Shown here: positions 7,767-16,531 of the stretch, piece after piece
How positions within the stretch are numbered: position 1 is the stretch's first letter
How the letters are laid out: the number at the start of each line of letters is the position of its first letter
Origin: Pseudohongiella nitratireducens
GTDB taxonomy: Bacteria; Pseudomonadota; Gammaproteobacteria; Pseudomonadales; Pseudohongiellaceae
Direction: 5' to 3'
NCBI RefSeq assembly: GCF_001642735.1
Contig: NZ_LWHM01000001.1
Location: 1-64,000 of the forward strand
DNA: 64,000 nucleotides
Notes under the pieces: model-generated
Told to the model about the DNA's origin: nothing
What the model saw: only the letters and a program-made list of their open reading frames with translations
Databases searched by the model: none
Program-made: the position numbers and the translations under genes

Positions 7767-8657
7767 CTAACGCATCTGCCACCCCAGCAGTCGGGGCAGT
7801 CGACCGTCAATGAAGGTCAGCCCCACAAAAATGATCGCCATACCCAGCAAGTGAGATGGCAAAATCACCTCGTCCAGAAAGACGGTACCCAAGATGATCG
7901 CCGAGACCGGTGCGATAAGTGTTGTGGTAGAAAAATTGGTGGCCCCCACCCGCGGTAGAAGCCGGTACATGACCTGAAACGTAAAAGCGGTAGATACCAG
8001 ACCTATCGCCAGCGCAGCCAGCCAGGTAGAACCCAGCTGAATCTGAGGCAGCCCCTCAAATATAAACGCAACAGGGATGGCAGCAACCGCCGACCCGGTC
8101 AGGGCAATGGATGTCAGGGCAGTGGCTTCAACCTCGCGAAACTGTCTGGCCACATTCAACGCCAGGGCATAGCACAGCGTGGCCAACAGGCAGGCCGCGA
8201 TGGCCCAGACCTGACTGTCACCGCCGCCAGTTAAGGCGGGTAATGCCAGCACGGTAACACCAGAAAAACCGGCCACCACACCGACTGATTTGCTCCAGCT
8301 TATGCGCTCTCCGCCGCGCCAGAAATGGCTGACAATCACCGTCATAATGGGGGTCAGCGCATTGACAATGGCAGCCACGCCACTGGCCAGGCTTTTCTGC
8401 GCCATGGGAAACAGTGCAAAGGGAATGGCGTAGTTCAGTACGCCCAGCAATCCCAGTGCTAGCCAGAGCTTCCAGTGAGTGGGCACTTTTTTACCCCGGG
8501 CGAACAGAAACACCCAGCAGCCCAGGGCACCAATGCCAACCCGTATGGCTGTCACCCACAAGGGACCCAATTCTCTGATCAGCAACGCATTGAAGATAAA
8601 TGAGCCGCCCCAGACAGTGCCTAACAGAATAATCCAAAACCATTCACGTAACGTCAT
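7767..8657 (-). CDS. DMT-superfamily (EamA) transporter
   Basis: About 296 residues with ten predicted membrane segments in two EamA repeats, typical of inner-membrane exporters of amino acids or metabolites. Characteristic segments are WGGSFIFNALLIRELGP near the N-terminus and FVGLTFIDGRLPRL at the end. Substrates of this family cannot be predicted from sequence. It has no operon partner: it converges on the 84-residue gene, and the large inverted repeat lies upstream. Confidence 0.9.
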   Translation of the reverse strand: MTLREWFWIILLGTVWGGSFIFNALLIRELGPLWVTAIRVGIGALGCWVFLFARGKKVPTHWKLWLALGLLGVLNYAIPFALFPMAQKSLASGVAAIVNALTPIMTVIVSHFWRGGERISWSKSVGVVAGFSGVTVLALPALTGGGDSQVWAIAACLLATLCYALALNVARQFREVEATALTSIALTGSAVAAIPVAFIFEGLPQIQLGSTWLAALAIGLVSTAFTFQVMYRLLPRVGATNFSTTTLIAPVSAIILGTVFLDEVILPSHLLGMAIIFVGLTFIDGRLPRLLGWQMR

Positions 8658-8727
8658 TACTACTTACTCAACTTAAATTTATTCAGCGCAACGCTTAATC
8701 GCAGGAACTCCCGCCAACACCTACAAC

Positions 8728-8800
8728 GCAGGGCATCATAGACCCGATTTGTGTGCTAAGCGTGGCCTGACTGCCTGCAATCGGGTCTATGATGCCCTGC
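8728..8800. repeat. Perfect 22-bp inverted repeat with 29-base spacer
   Basis: Arms 8728-8749 and 8779-8800 are exact reverse complements (left arm begins GCAGGGCATCATAG and ends CCCGATT). The intervening 29 bases are not self-complementary. It lies between the DMT transporter start and the alcohol dehydrogenase terminator. There is no T-run, so it is not an ordinary terminator, and no attC-like core sites are seen. It could be a repetitive extragenic element, a small non-autonomous element, or a binding site; only its symmetry is certain. Confidence 0.9.
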
Positions 8801-8838
8801 TCATGAGCCTTGTCAGCTGGGTTTTAGACACTCCCAAC

Positions 8839-8867
8839 AAAAAAGAGCGCCAATCGGCGCTCTTTTT
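8839..8867 (-). terminator. Rho-independent terminator (bidirectional form)
   Basis: An 8-bp GC-rich stem, AGAGCGCC (8844-8851) pairing with GGCGCTCT (8856-8863) around a 4-base loop, is flanked by A-rich sequence on the left and a T-run on the right. It can end transcripts in both directions. On the minus strand it lies just after the alcohol dehydrogenase stop. Confidence 0.88.
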
Positions 8868-8886
8868 ATGAACGGCTGAGCGTTGC

Positions 8887-9927
8887 TTAGCTTGCTTTCA
8901 GTACCACGCGCCCCGTCACATTACCAGATTTCAGGTCTGCCAGCGCCTGGCTGACCTGCTCCAGTGGACGTTCCTCAATCCGGATCGGCGCAATCTTGCC
9001 TGCACGCACCAGCTCCATTAATTCACCCATTTCAGCCAGACTGCCCACATAGGTTCCCTGGATAATCCGGGCACTCATGGGGATAAATGGCAACGGCATG
9101 TTCAGTGCGCCACCATAGAGCCCGACGATAATGAGTTTACCGCCTTTTCGTAAGCAACCCAGACCAAAGCCAGTCGATGCCTCTGAACCTACAAAGTCGA
9201 TAACGGCAAAGGCACCGCCTTCACTTTGTTGTTTGATGGCTTTGACTGAAGCACGATCACTGGCATTGTAGACTGCTTTGGCACCCAGTTCTTTGGCCAA
9301 CGCCAATTTGCTTTCGTCCACATCTACCACAATCGGCGAAAACCCTTGTGCGAGCGCAATCTGTAAAGCCATGGAACCGACTCCACCAGCGCCTATCAGA
9401 ATCACTTCATCTCCGCTGGTCAGTTCGCCAACTTTTTTCAGCGCACTGTAAGCCGTCAAACCGGAACAGGCATAAGTGGATGCCAGGGAGTCATCGACAT
9501 CACCTTTATCAAACAGGTAGCGGCTGTGTGGCACCATCACATGATCGGCGAAACCACCCTGGGTAACAGTCCCCAGCCCGCGACCTGGCGTGCAAAGGTG
9601 TTCTTCCCCGCGACGGCAACTGGCACACTCGCCGCAACCGATCCAGGGGTAAACTACGCGTCGATCACCGACACTGACGTCTTTGGCATCCGGCCCGATG
9701 GCCACTACCTCACCAAATATCTCATGTCCCAACACCAGGCCAGGACGACCCACATCCAGCGTTTTGTCATTGCCCAGGTTGAACTCGCCATCATGCAGAT
9801 GAATATCTGAATGACAGACGCCACAGGCCACCATACGCACCAGCACCTCGGTTCCCTGAGGCGCTGGGGTGGCAGACTCAACCCGTTCCAGTGGTGCACC
9901 AGGATCGGCAGTCTGATAGGAAATCAT
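8887..9927 (-). CDS. Zinc-dependent alcohol dehydrogenase (MDR superfamily)
   Basis: About 346 residues. Catalytic zinc ligands are visible in CGVCHSD (Cys38) and GHE (His68, Glu69); the structural zinc site has four Cys in CGECASCRRGEEHLC (98, 101, 104, 112). The Rossmann motif GAGGVGS follows near residue 176. It oxidises an alcohol with NAD(P). Its ATG overlaps the stop of the upstream hydratase/dehydrogenase gene by 4 bases, so the two are translationally coupled and the alcohol or aldehyde is likely linked to an acyl-CoA pathway. Substrate not determinable. Confidence 0.9.
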   Translation of the reverse strand: MISYQTADPGAPLERVESATPAPQGTEVLVRMVACGVCHSDIHLHDGEFNLGNDKTLDVGRPGLVLGHEIFGEVVAIGPDAKDVSVGDRRVVYPWIGCGECASCRRGEEHLCTPGRGLGTVTQGGFADHVMVPHSRYLFDKGDVDDSLASTYACSGLTAYSALKKVGELTSGDEVILIGAGGVGSMALQIALAQGFSPIVVDVDESKLALAKELGAKAVYNASDRASVKAIKQQSEGGAFAVIDFVGSEASTGFGLGCLRKGGKLIIVGLYGGALNMPLPFIPMSARIIQGTYVGSLAEMGELMELVRAGKIAPIRIEERPLEQVSQALADLKSGNVTGRVVLKAS

Positions 9928-12029
9928 GCGTTCTCCTGCGCCCAGTCAGCGAAGGTCTTGCCTTCTTTGGCCAGTTTTTCCAGCAACGGCGCTGGTTGCC
10001 AGGAATCTGCATCCAGGGTATCGCGGAATTCGCAGATACGATCATAAACGCGCTGCAGACCAACCTGGTCGGCATAGAACATGGGTCCGCCCTTGGCAAC
10101 CGGGAAACCGTAACCGTACAGGTACACGATATCGATATCTCCCGGGCGCTGGGCAATGCCTTCTTCCAGAATACGGGCGCCTTCATTGATCAGCGGGAAG
10201 AACAGACGATCCAGGATTTCTTCGTCGCTTATCTCTCGCTGCTCTACGCCAAGTTCCGCCGCTTTCTGCTTAATCAGTGCCTCTACTTCAGGGTCAGACT
10301 GACGAGCACGCGTTTCCGGATCATATTTGTAATACCCGGCACCTGACTTCTGTCCCAGGCGGTCCATTTCCACCAGCGCTGTCGCGACACAATGGTTTCT
10401 GGGGTCATGTTTTATGTCGGTTCGAGCCTGACGCGCTTTGTAGCCCACGTCCAGGCCAGCCAGATCACCCACTGCCAGTGGCCCCATGGCCATGCCGAAC
10501 TTCTCTGCCACTGCATCCACCTGTGCTGGTGTTGCGCCGTCGAGTAGCAGTCTGTGTGCCTGACGCCCGTAACCTTGCAACATGCGGTTACCAATAAAGC
10601 CGTAGCAGACGCGAGACAGTGCGCAGACTTTGCCAATTTTCTTGCCCAACTTCATGACTGTGGCCAGGACATCGTCAGCCGTCTTGTCACCGCGAACCAC
10701 TTCCAGCAGTTTCATCACGTTAGCTGGACTGAAGAAATGCATACCGACAACGTCTTGCGGACGTTTAGTGGCTTCTGCAATCAGGTTCACATCCTGATAG
10801 GAGGTATTCGTGGCCAAAATGGCACCGGGTTTACACACACTGTCCAGTTTGCCAAAGACTTCGAGTTTGATATCCGGGTTTTCAAAGACAGCCTCGATAA
10901 CCAGGTCCACACTGGACAGGTCATCGTAGCTGGTCGTGCCGCTGATCAGCTCCAGGCGTTTGGCCATGTCAGCTTCTGACATGCGGCCTTTCTTGACGGT
11001 GATGGAGTAATTCTTGCGAATAATACCCAGACCACGCTCCAGCGCTTCGTCACTGATTTCCAGCAGTTTTACCGGAATACCAACATTGGCAAAGCACATG
11101 GCAATACCGCCCCCCATGGTGCCGCCACCAATGATGGCCACTTCGTTGATATCACGTAGTGGCGTATCTTTGGGCAGCCCCTTGATCTTGGCTGCTTCGC
11201 GCTCAGCAAAGAATGCGTGGCGCATGGCTTTGGACTCTGGCGAGCTGATCAGCTTGGTGAATTCCTCACGCTCAACGGCCAGGCCTTCATCAATAGGCTT
11301 GTTCACCGCTGCTTCAACGCAAGTCACAATCGCATCAGGGGCAATCTGGCCGCGGGCGCGACGTGCCAGCTTCTTGCGGTACTGTTCAAAAAAGCCCGGC
11401 TCCACACTGGCTGGGTCGATACTGATGTCGCGAATGCGCTTCAACAGCGCACCGGACTCAACCAGGTCTTTGGCATAGGTCAGTGCAGCTGATTTCAGAT
11501 CATCTCCGGAGAGGACTTCATCGATCAGGCCCATGTCACTGGCCGCAGCAGCCGGGACCGGATTGCCAGCCGTGATCATATCCAGGGCAGCTTTGACGCC
11601 CGCAATTCGAGGCACTCGCTGCGTACCCCCGGCACCTGGCAGAATGCCCAGTTTCACTTCCGGCAAACCGACTTTGGCACTGGGTACGGCGCAACGGTAA
11701 TGACAGGCCAGCGCGGTTTCCAGACCACCGCCCAGTGCGGTGCCATGAATGGCCGCAACAACCAGCTTGTTGGAACTTTCGATCGCTGCAATCACCTCTG
11801 GCAGCGAAGGAGACAGTGGCGGCTTACCAAATTCGGTAATGTCTGCACCGGCGATAAACGTGCGGCCTGCGCAAAGCAGCACAACCGCTTCAGAGTCATC
11901 GTTTTGTGCCGTGGTTACTGCATTGAGTATCCCTTCGCGAACAGCCTGAGACAGTGCATTGACCGGGGGACTGTCGACTGTGATAACACCGATTTTATCG
12001 ACAACTTCATAACTGACTACATTAGACAT
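9924..12029 (-). CDS. Bifunctional enoyl-CoA hydratase / 3-hydroxyacyl-CoA dehydrogenase
   Basis: About 701 residues performing the second and third steps of beta-oxidation. The N-terminal ~190 residues are a crotonase domain with catalytic Glu in GTALGGGLETAL and LPEVKLGILPGAGG. Around residue 297 starts the NAD-binding 3-hydroxyacyl-CoA dehydrogenase domain (IIGGGTMGGGIA), with catalytic His in VGMHFFSPAN and a C-terminal duplicated helical domain. The layout resembles peroxisomal multifunctional enzyme type 1 as well as FadB/FadJ. The start at 12029 has AAGGA upstream. It follows the thiolase gene by ~66 bases on the same strand. Confidence 0.9.
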   Translation of the reverse strand: MSNVVSYEVVDKIGVITVDSPPVNALSQAVREGILNAVTTAQNDDSEAVVLLCAGRTFIAGADITEFGKPPLSPSLPEVIAAIESSNKLVVAAIHGTALGGGLETALACHYRCAVPSAKVGLPEVKLGILPGAGGTQRVPRIAGVKAALDMITAGNPVPAAAASDMGLIDEVLSGDDLKSAALTYAKDLVESGALLKRIRDISIDPASVEPGFFEQYRKKLARRARGQIAPDAIVTCVEAAVNKPIDEGLAVEREEFTKLISSPESKAMRHAFFAEREAAKIKGLPKDTPLRDINEVAIIGGGTMGGGIAMCFANVGIPVKLLEISDEALERGLGIIRKNYSITVKKGRMSEADMAKRLELISGTTSYDDLSSVDLVIEAVFENPDIKLEVFGKLDSVCKPGAILATNTSYQDVNLIAEATKRPQDVVGMHFFSPANVMKLLEVVRGDKTADDVLATVMKLGKKIGKVCALSRVCYGFIGNRMLQGYGRQAHRLLLDGATPAQVDAVAEKFGMAMGPLAVGDLAGLDVGYKARQARTDIKHDPRNHCVATALVEMDRLGQKSGAGYYKYDPETRARQSDPEVEALIKQKAAELGVEQREISDEEILDRLFFPLINEGARILEEGIAQRPGDIDIVYLYGYGFPVAKGGPMFYADQVGLQRVYDRICEFRDTLDADSWQPAPLLEKLAKEGKTFADWAQENA

Positions 12030-12095
12030 GATTGCATCCTTTTCTGTTCTCGTCTTAATTGTTCTGATTGCTGGTACCAGCGACTGGCACCGGGA

Positions 12096-13310
12096 TTAGT
12101 CCAGCCGTTCAATGACGGCGGCAACACCCTGACCGATACCAATGCATAAACTGATCACGGCATAACGTGCCCCTGTGCGCTCCAGTTGGCGCAACGTCGT
12201 CAACGCGATACGTGCACCCGAAGCACCCAGAGGGTGCCCCACGGCGATTGCACCACCATTGGGATTCACACGCGGATCCTGGAAGTCGACTTCCAGCATT
12301 TTCAAACAACCCAGTACCTGTGTGGCAAACGCCTCGTTAATCTCAATGACATCCATCTGATCGAGCGTCATACCGGCCCGGGCCAGTGCCTTGCGAATGG
12401 CAAATACCGGCCCCAGTCCCATAACACGCGGTTCAACACCAGCAACGGCGCCGGCAATGATACGGGCACGCGGTTTCACACTGTATTTTTCACCGACCGC
12501 GGCATCACCAATAATCAATGCCGCAGCGCCATCGTTAATGCCCGAAGCGTTGCCTGCGGTGACGACACCCCCTGCAAACAGCGGTCGCAGACCTGACAGT
12601 ACATCCTCAGTGGATGTCGGCCGGGGATGCTCATCGGCATCCACCAGGCGCGGTGGCTTCTTGCGCCCCTGTGGCACTTCAATCGGGATAATCTCGTCGG
12701 TAAAAAATCCGGCTTCACGGGCCGCTTCATATTTGGCCTGCGAGCCAGCGGCAAAACGATCGCTGTCGTCCCGACCGATACCCAGGTCAGAAGCGATGTT
12801 ATCAGCCGTTTGTGGCATTGAGTCGTCACCGAAATGACTGGAAATCTGCGGGTTCGTGAACCGGGCACCGAGCGTGCTGTCGGCTATTTGCTGGCCACGA
12901 TCAAAAGCGGACTGGGCCTTGGATAGAATTAAAGGTGCACGACTCATGGATTCGACACCACCGGCCAGGAATAAATTCCCCTCGCCCGCTTTTACGGCTC
13001 GACTGGCATCCAGCACAGCCGCAAGACCTGAGCCGCACAACCGGTTCACAGTCAGGCCTGCGACCGACGTGGGCAATCCGGCCAGCAATGCAGCAAAACG
13101 GCCTACGTTGCGACAGTCTTCACCCGCCTGGTTGGTGTTGCCCATGACGACGTCTTCGTAATCGTCCGGACTGAAAACATTTCGCCCCACCACGGTTCGA
13201 ATCACGTGTGCCAGCAAATCGTCTGGCCGCACCGGCGATAAAGCGCCACCATGACGCCCGAACGCACTGCGGCCGCCATCATATATATAGGCTTGATGTA
13301 ACTCACTCAT
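12096..13310 (-). CDS. Acetyl-CoA acyltransferase (3-ketoacyl-CoA thiolase)
   Basis: Cleaves 3-ketoacyl-CoA with CoA. About 404 residues, normal length. The acyl-accepting Cys is in NRLCGSGLAA, the His in GGAIAVGHPLGASGAR and the second Cys in SLCIGIGQG, so the active site is complete. It is closest in pattern to FadA/PcaF-type degradative thiolases. The ATG at 13310 is chosen over the upstream in-frame start at 13355 because AAGGA lies about 9 bases before it and the conserved region starts directly after it. First gene of the set thiolase - hydratase/dehydrogenase - alcohol dehydrogenase. Confidence 0.9.
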   Translation of the reverse strand: MSELHQAYIYDGGRSAFGRHGGALSPVRPDDLLAHVIRTVVGRNVFSPDDYEDVVMGNTNQAGEDCRNVGRFAALLAGLPTSVAGLTVNRLCGSGLAAVLDASRAVKAGEGNLFLAGGVESMSRAPLILSKAQSAFDRGQQIADSTLGARFTNPQISSHFGDDSMPQTADNIASDLGIGRDDSDRFAAGSQAKYEAAREAGFFTDEIIPIEVPQGRKKPPRLVDADEHPRPTSTEDVLSGLRPLFAGGVVTAGNASGINDGAAALIIGDAAVGEKYSVKPRARIIAGAVAGVEPRVMGLGPVFAIRKALARAGMTLDQMDVIEINEAFATQVLGCLKMLEVDFQDPRVNPNGGAIAVGHPLGASGARIALTTLRQLERTGARYAVISLCIGIGQGVAAVIERLD

Positions 13311-13580
13311 AAGTCCAGTCCTTATACTCTGGTTATCTGGTTCCCTGTTCCCCATTACATTGTGACCTGCCCGGGCAGATTTTCTGATACCGTATCTGCC
13401 AGGCGTGCCTCGATGTCATCTGATCGCCAACAGTGGGTGACATTGTCGACGCCGGACGAACGTTCGGGTTATTATGTCGAACTATCGCTCGATAATAAAA
13501 TCCTTTTCGTTTTACAGGCTATTATCCCGGCATGCAACAGGGTGTTCAAAACCGGGAATATACTTACCAAGAGGTTCAGC

Positions 13581-14729
13581 ATGATCCGAGACCAGGAAAC
13601 CCTCAATCAACTGATCGATATCGTTGATCGTTTTGTCCGTGAACGCCTGATGCCCATAGAGCAGCAGGTGGCCGAGAACCATGAAGTCCCCGAAGAGGTC
13701 ATTCAGGAAATGAAAGACCTGGGCTTGTTCGGCATGACAATACCAGAGGAGTATGGCGGCCTCGGCCTGACCATGGAAGAAGAAATTCACGTCGCCATGG
13801 CGCTGGGGCGCACCTCGCCGGCATTCCGCTCCATTCTTGGAACTAATAACGGTATCGGTTCTGCCGCCGTTGTCTTTGATGGCACGGAGGAGCAAAAACA
13901 ACGTTTCCTGCCCAAATATGCCAGTGGCGAGTGGGTGGGCTGTTTCTGTCTGACCGAGCCCGATGTCGGTTCTGATGCCGGGTCATTGAAAGCGACAGCG
14001 GTCAAAGATGGCGACCATTACATTATCAATGGCACCAAACGCTATATTACAAACGGCCCGGTCGCGGATACGTTCAATGTCATGGCGCGCACCAACCCTG
14101 ACATCAAAGGCGCTCGTGGTATTTCTGCCTTCATTGTCGAAAAGGGCACGCCCGGCATCACACTGGGTCCGGTCGACAAGAAGATGGGGCAGGCCGGCTC
14201 GCTGACCTGCGACGTCATATTTGAGGATTGCCGGGTGCCAGCCAGCAACCTGATCGGTAAAGAAGGCGACGGTTTCATCACCGCGATGAAGGTACTGGAC
14301 CGGGGGAGACTGCACATTGCCGGATTCAGTGCCGGCGTTGCCGAACGCTTAATCGACGATGCCCTGCACTATGCCATCGAGCGCAAGCAGTTTGGCAAGC
14401 CCATTGCCGAACATCAGTTAATTCAGGCCATGCTGGCCGATTCCAAAACAGAAGCCTATGCGGCCAAATGTATGGTGCTGGATGCCGCACGCAAGCGGGA
14501 CAATGGTGATAACGTCAGCACTGAATCAGCCGCCTGTAAACTATTTGCGACAGAAATGGTTGGCAGGGTGGCTGATCGTGCGGTACAAATACATGGTGGG
14601 GCCGGTTATATATCAGAATATGCCGTGGAGCGATTTTACCGCGATGTCCGGTTATTCCGCCTCTATGAAGGTACGTCGCAAATCCAGCAAATTATCATTG
14701 CTCGCAATATGATTCGCGAAGCGCAATAA
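13581..14729 (+). CDS. Acyl-CoA dehydrogenase
   Basis: FAD enzyme for the first beta-oxidation step. About 382 residues from MIRDQETL; upstream in-frame codons to 13362 are not conserved in character, and AAGAGG sits about 8 bases before this ATG. FAD-binding segments CFCLTEPDVGSDAGS and ITNGPVAD and the catalytic Glu in LYEGTSQIQQ are present, so it should be active. It is transcribed divergently from the thiolase operon across a ~270-base region that contains the self-complementary CGAACGTTCG at about 13457-13466, a possible operator, though no regulator could be assigned. Confidence 0.9.
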   Translation: MIRDQETLNQLIDIVDRFVRERLMPIEQQVAENHEVPEEVIQEMKDLGLFGMTIPEEYGGLGLTMEEEIHVAMALGRTSPAFRSILGTNNGIGSAAVVFDGTEEQKQRFLPKYASGEWVGCFCLTEPDVGSDAGSLKATAVKDGDHYIINGTKRYITNGPVADTFNVMARTNPDIKGARGISAFIVEKGTPGITLGPVDKKMGQAGSLTCDVIFEDCRVPASNLIGKEGDGFITAMKVLDRGRLHIAGFSAGVAERLIDDALHYAIERKQFGKPIAEHQLIQAMLADSKTEAYAAKCMVLDAARKRDNGDNVSTESAACKLFATEMVGRVADRAVQIHGGAGYISEYAVERFYRDVRLFRLYEGTSQIQQIIIARNMIREAQ

Positions 14730-14998
14730 ACGGCATTGATACCTGATGAACCGGCACTGATTTGGTGCTGGTTCAGCATGGTAAAAAAGTCGAAAAAATG
14801 CTTGTATTTCCAAAAAAAATCACTAAACTGCGTGCCTCTGTCGCTTCATGCGCCTGATTCCACTGGCGCCGCATCAGAATTCATCCTTTTTCGTCAACCA
14901 CGCGTGGTGTGGAGGCTTATAGTCCAGACGGCATCTGATTTTCCAATCTGACCGAACAGCTATGAGTTCACCGCCATCTTTTTTTAGGACCGGGAATT
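14730..14998 (+). other. speD upstream region with weak promoter and structured leader
   Basis: A candidate promoter TTGTAT (14802-14807), 16 bases, TAAACT (14824-14829) would give a leader of about 160 bases before speD. The leader holds a GC-rich hairpin (14850-14854 with 14865-14869) enclosed by further complementary bases. AGGACC lies about 7 bases before the speD ATG. A frame from 14778 could encode a 57-residue peptide but has no convincing ribosome site. No known riboswitch class is recognised. Confidence 0.35.
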
Positions 14999-15493
14999 AT
15001 GAGTACAATCTCCTCCTTTAAAAAAGAGTCACTCAATCCGATCGACACTAGTGCGAATGAGAGTGAATGGCCGACTTTTACAGCAGAGGCTGATGCCGAA
15101 GCCAAAGATCACTTCATTCAGCGAAACGGGCTGGAATTTGCCGGCACTCACCTGTTGATTGATTTTTGGGGTGCCGAGCATCTGACTGATCTGGAGCTAA
15201 TGGAAACCAAGTTCCGCGAATGCGTGGAAGCCTGTGGTGCCACTCTGCTTCACATCCATCTGCATCACTTTACACCGAATGGCGGTATTTCCGGCGTCGC
15301 CGTCCTGGCGGAATCGCATATTAGTGTACACACCTGGCCAGAGCGCGGTTATGCAGCATTCGACATCTTCATGTGTGGTGATGCCGCTCCCGAGAAAGCC
15401 GTGCCGATTCTGAAAAAAGCATTCCGCCCAACCCGCGTCACAGTAGGTGAGCAACTGCGTGGCCTCACGCAGCCGGAAGAAACAGAAGAATAA
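14999..15493 (+). CDS. speD: S-adenosylmethionine decarboxylase proenzyme
   Basis: Makes decarboxylated SAM, the aminopropyl donor for spermidine. About 164 residues, of the short bacterial pyruvoyl-dependent class. The self-cleavage site is the Glu-Ser bond in LAESHISVHTWPE, the Ser becoming the pyruvoyl group, with partner residues in the HHFTPNGG region. The N-terminal ~40 residues are a variable extension. It is followed after 9 bases by speE on the same strand, so the two form an operon for aminopropyl transfer. Confidence 0.93.
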   Translation: MSTISSFKKESLNPIDTSANESEWPTFTAEADAEAKDHFIQRNGLEFAGTHLLIDFWGAEHLTDLELMETKFRECVEACGATLLHIHLHHFTPNGGISGVAVLAESHISVHTWPERGYAAFDIFMCGDAAPEKAVPILKKAFRPTRVTVGEQLRGLTQPEETEE

Positions 15494-15502
15494 CTGCCTG
15501 CC

Positions 15503-16360
15503 ATGAGTGAACAACGCTGGATTGAAACGCTGTACCAGGGCTATGGTCAGTCATTTACCGTCGACAAACTGCTGTTCGAGTATAAAACCGACCATCAGCA
15601 CCTGATGATCTTCGAGAACCAGCAGTTTGGCCGGGTCATGGTGCTGGACGGCGTGGTTCAGACCACCGAACGCGACGAATTCGTCTATCATGAAATGCTG
15701 ACCCACGTTCCGGTCATCGCCCACGGCAATGCCAAACGGGTATTGATTATTGGCGGCGGCGATGGCGGCATCTTGCGCGAAGTCTGCCGGCACTCATCAG
15801 TGGAACACATCACCCAGGTTGAAATCGACCAGTCAGTGATCGACATGGCCAAGGAGCACTTGCCCGGTCACAGCGATGGCGCTTACGACGATCCGCGAGC
15901 CAATATCGTTATTGGTGATGGTTTCGACTTTGTGCAGCAATGTCAGGAAACGTTTGATGTGATCATTTCCGACTCCACCGACCCGATGGGGCCAGGGGAA
16001 GTTCTGTTCACCAAAGATTTCTATGCCGGTTGCCAGCGCTGTCTCAATCCCGGCGGCGTGCTGGTTACACAAAACGGTGTGGCCTTTATGCAGACCGATG
16101 AAGCAGCCAACACAGCCAAACGGCTAACGCCATTGTTCAAAGACTGGCATTTCTACAGCGCTGCCGTACCCACCTATGTCGGTGGCATTATGGCATTTGC
16201 CTGGGCCAGCGACTCCGCTCAGCTGCGCCAGCAGTCGCTGGAGGTCATTCGCCAGCGCTGGCAGGCTACAGGCATTAAAGCCCGTTTCTATACCCCAGAG
16301 CTGCACCTCGCAGCATTTTCGCTGCCTCAGTACTTACTCGAAGCGATAGGAAAAGCCTGA
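15503..16360 (+). CDS. speE: Spermidine synthase
   Basis: Transfers the aminopropyl group from decarboxylated SAM to putrescine, releasing methylthioadenosine. About 285 residues, standard. The Rossmann core motif [13 protein letters not shown], the acidic residue in [10 protein letters not shown] and the catalytic segment [12 protein letters not shown] are all present. It lies immediately downstream of speD. Cytoplasmic. The by-product would enter the salvage route that later uses MtnA (39633-40760). Confidence 0.95.
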   Translation: MSEQRWIETLYQGYGQSFTVDKLLFEYKTDHQHLMIFENQQFGRVMVLDGVVQTTERDEFVYHEMLTHVPVIAHGNAKRVLIIGGGDGGILREVCRHSSVEHITQVEIDQSVIDMAKEHLPGHSDGAYDDPRANIVIGDGFDFVQQCQETFDVIISDSTDPMGPGEVLFTKDFYAGCQRCLNPGGVLVTQNGVAFMQTDEAANTAKRLTPLFKDWHFYSAAVPTYVGGIMAFAWASDSAQLRQQSLEVIRQRWQATGIKARFYTPELHLAAFSLPQYLLEAIGKA

Positions 16361-16369
16361 AACCGAGCC

Positions 16370-16386
16370 TTAACAACGCTTGTTAA
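16370..16386. repeat. TTAACAA palindrome between speE and the UspE-like gene
   Basis: TTAACAA (16370-16376), 3 bases, TTGTTAA (16380-16386) is perfectly symmetric, and a further TTGTTAA occurs about 12 bases on (16399-16405). It could be an operator for the promoter at 16441, or the remains of a speE terminator, although no T-run follows. Confidence 0.5.
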
Positions 16387-16440
16387 CAGGCCCCCTGCTT
16401 GTTAAATCCCCCCTGATTCCCTGTTGCCCCTGCCCGCGCC

Positions 16441-16470
16441 TTGACAAGGCGCCCTGTCTTTACCGAATAT
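16441..16470 (+). promoter_or_regulatory. Predicted promoter of the UspE-like gene
   Basis: TTGACA (16441-16446), an 18-base spacer and GAATAT (16465-16470). The ATG at 16469 lies inside this -10 element, which argues that it is not a start codon and that translation begins at the GTG at 16532. Confidence 0.6.
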
Positions 16471-16531
16471 GACCAGCGTAGCCAGGGCACTGGATATCCA
16501 GACGAGGCAGAAAAAAGGGACTATCTTAATC

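Noticed and set aside
7748-7770. Terminator of the 84-residue gene
   Set aside because: An imperfect AGGGTCTG/CAGGCCCT stem exists but is short, mismatched and without a T-run, so it is not reported as a terminator.
8728-8800. Integron attC site or intrinsic terminator
   Set aside because: The arms lack the attC core GTTRRRY/RYYYAAC sites, and no T-run follows the second arm. No integrase gene is near.
13362-13580. N-terminal extension of the acyl-CoA dehydrogenase
   Set aside because: The 73 extra residues do not resemble the family, and the internal ATG at 13581 has a good ribosome site. The region is better read as a promoter and operator gap.
16469-16531. Upstream ATG of the UspE-like gene
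   Set aside because: It lies inside a predicted -10 box (GAATAT, 16465-16470) and has no ribosome site; the GTG at 16532 suits homologues better.
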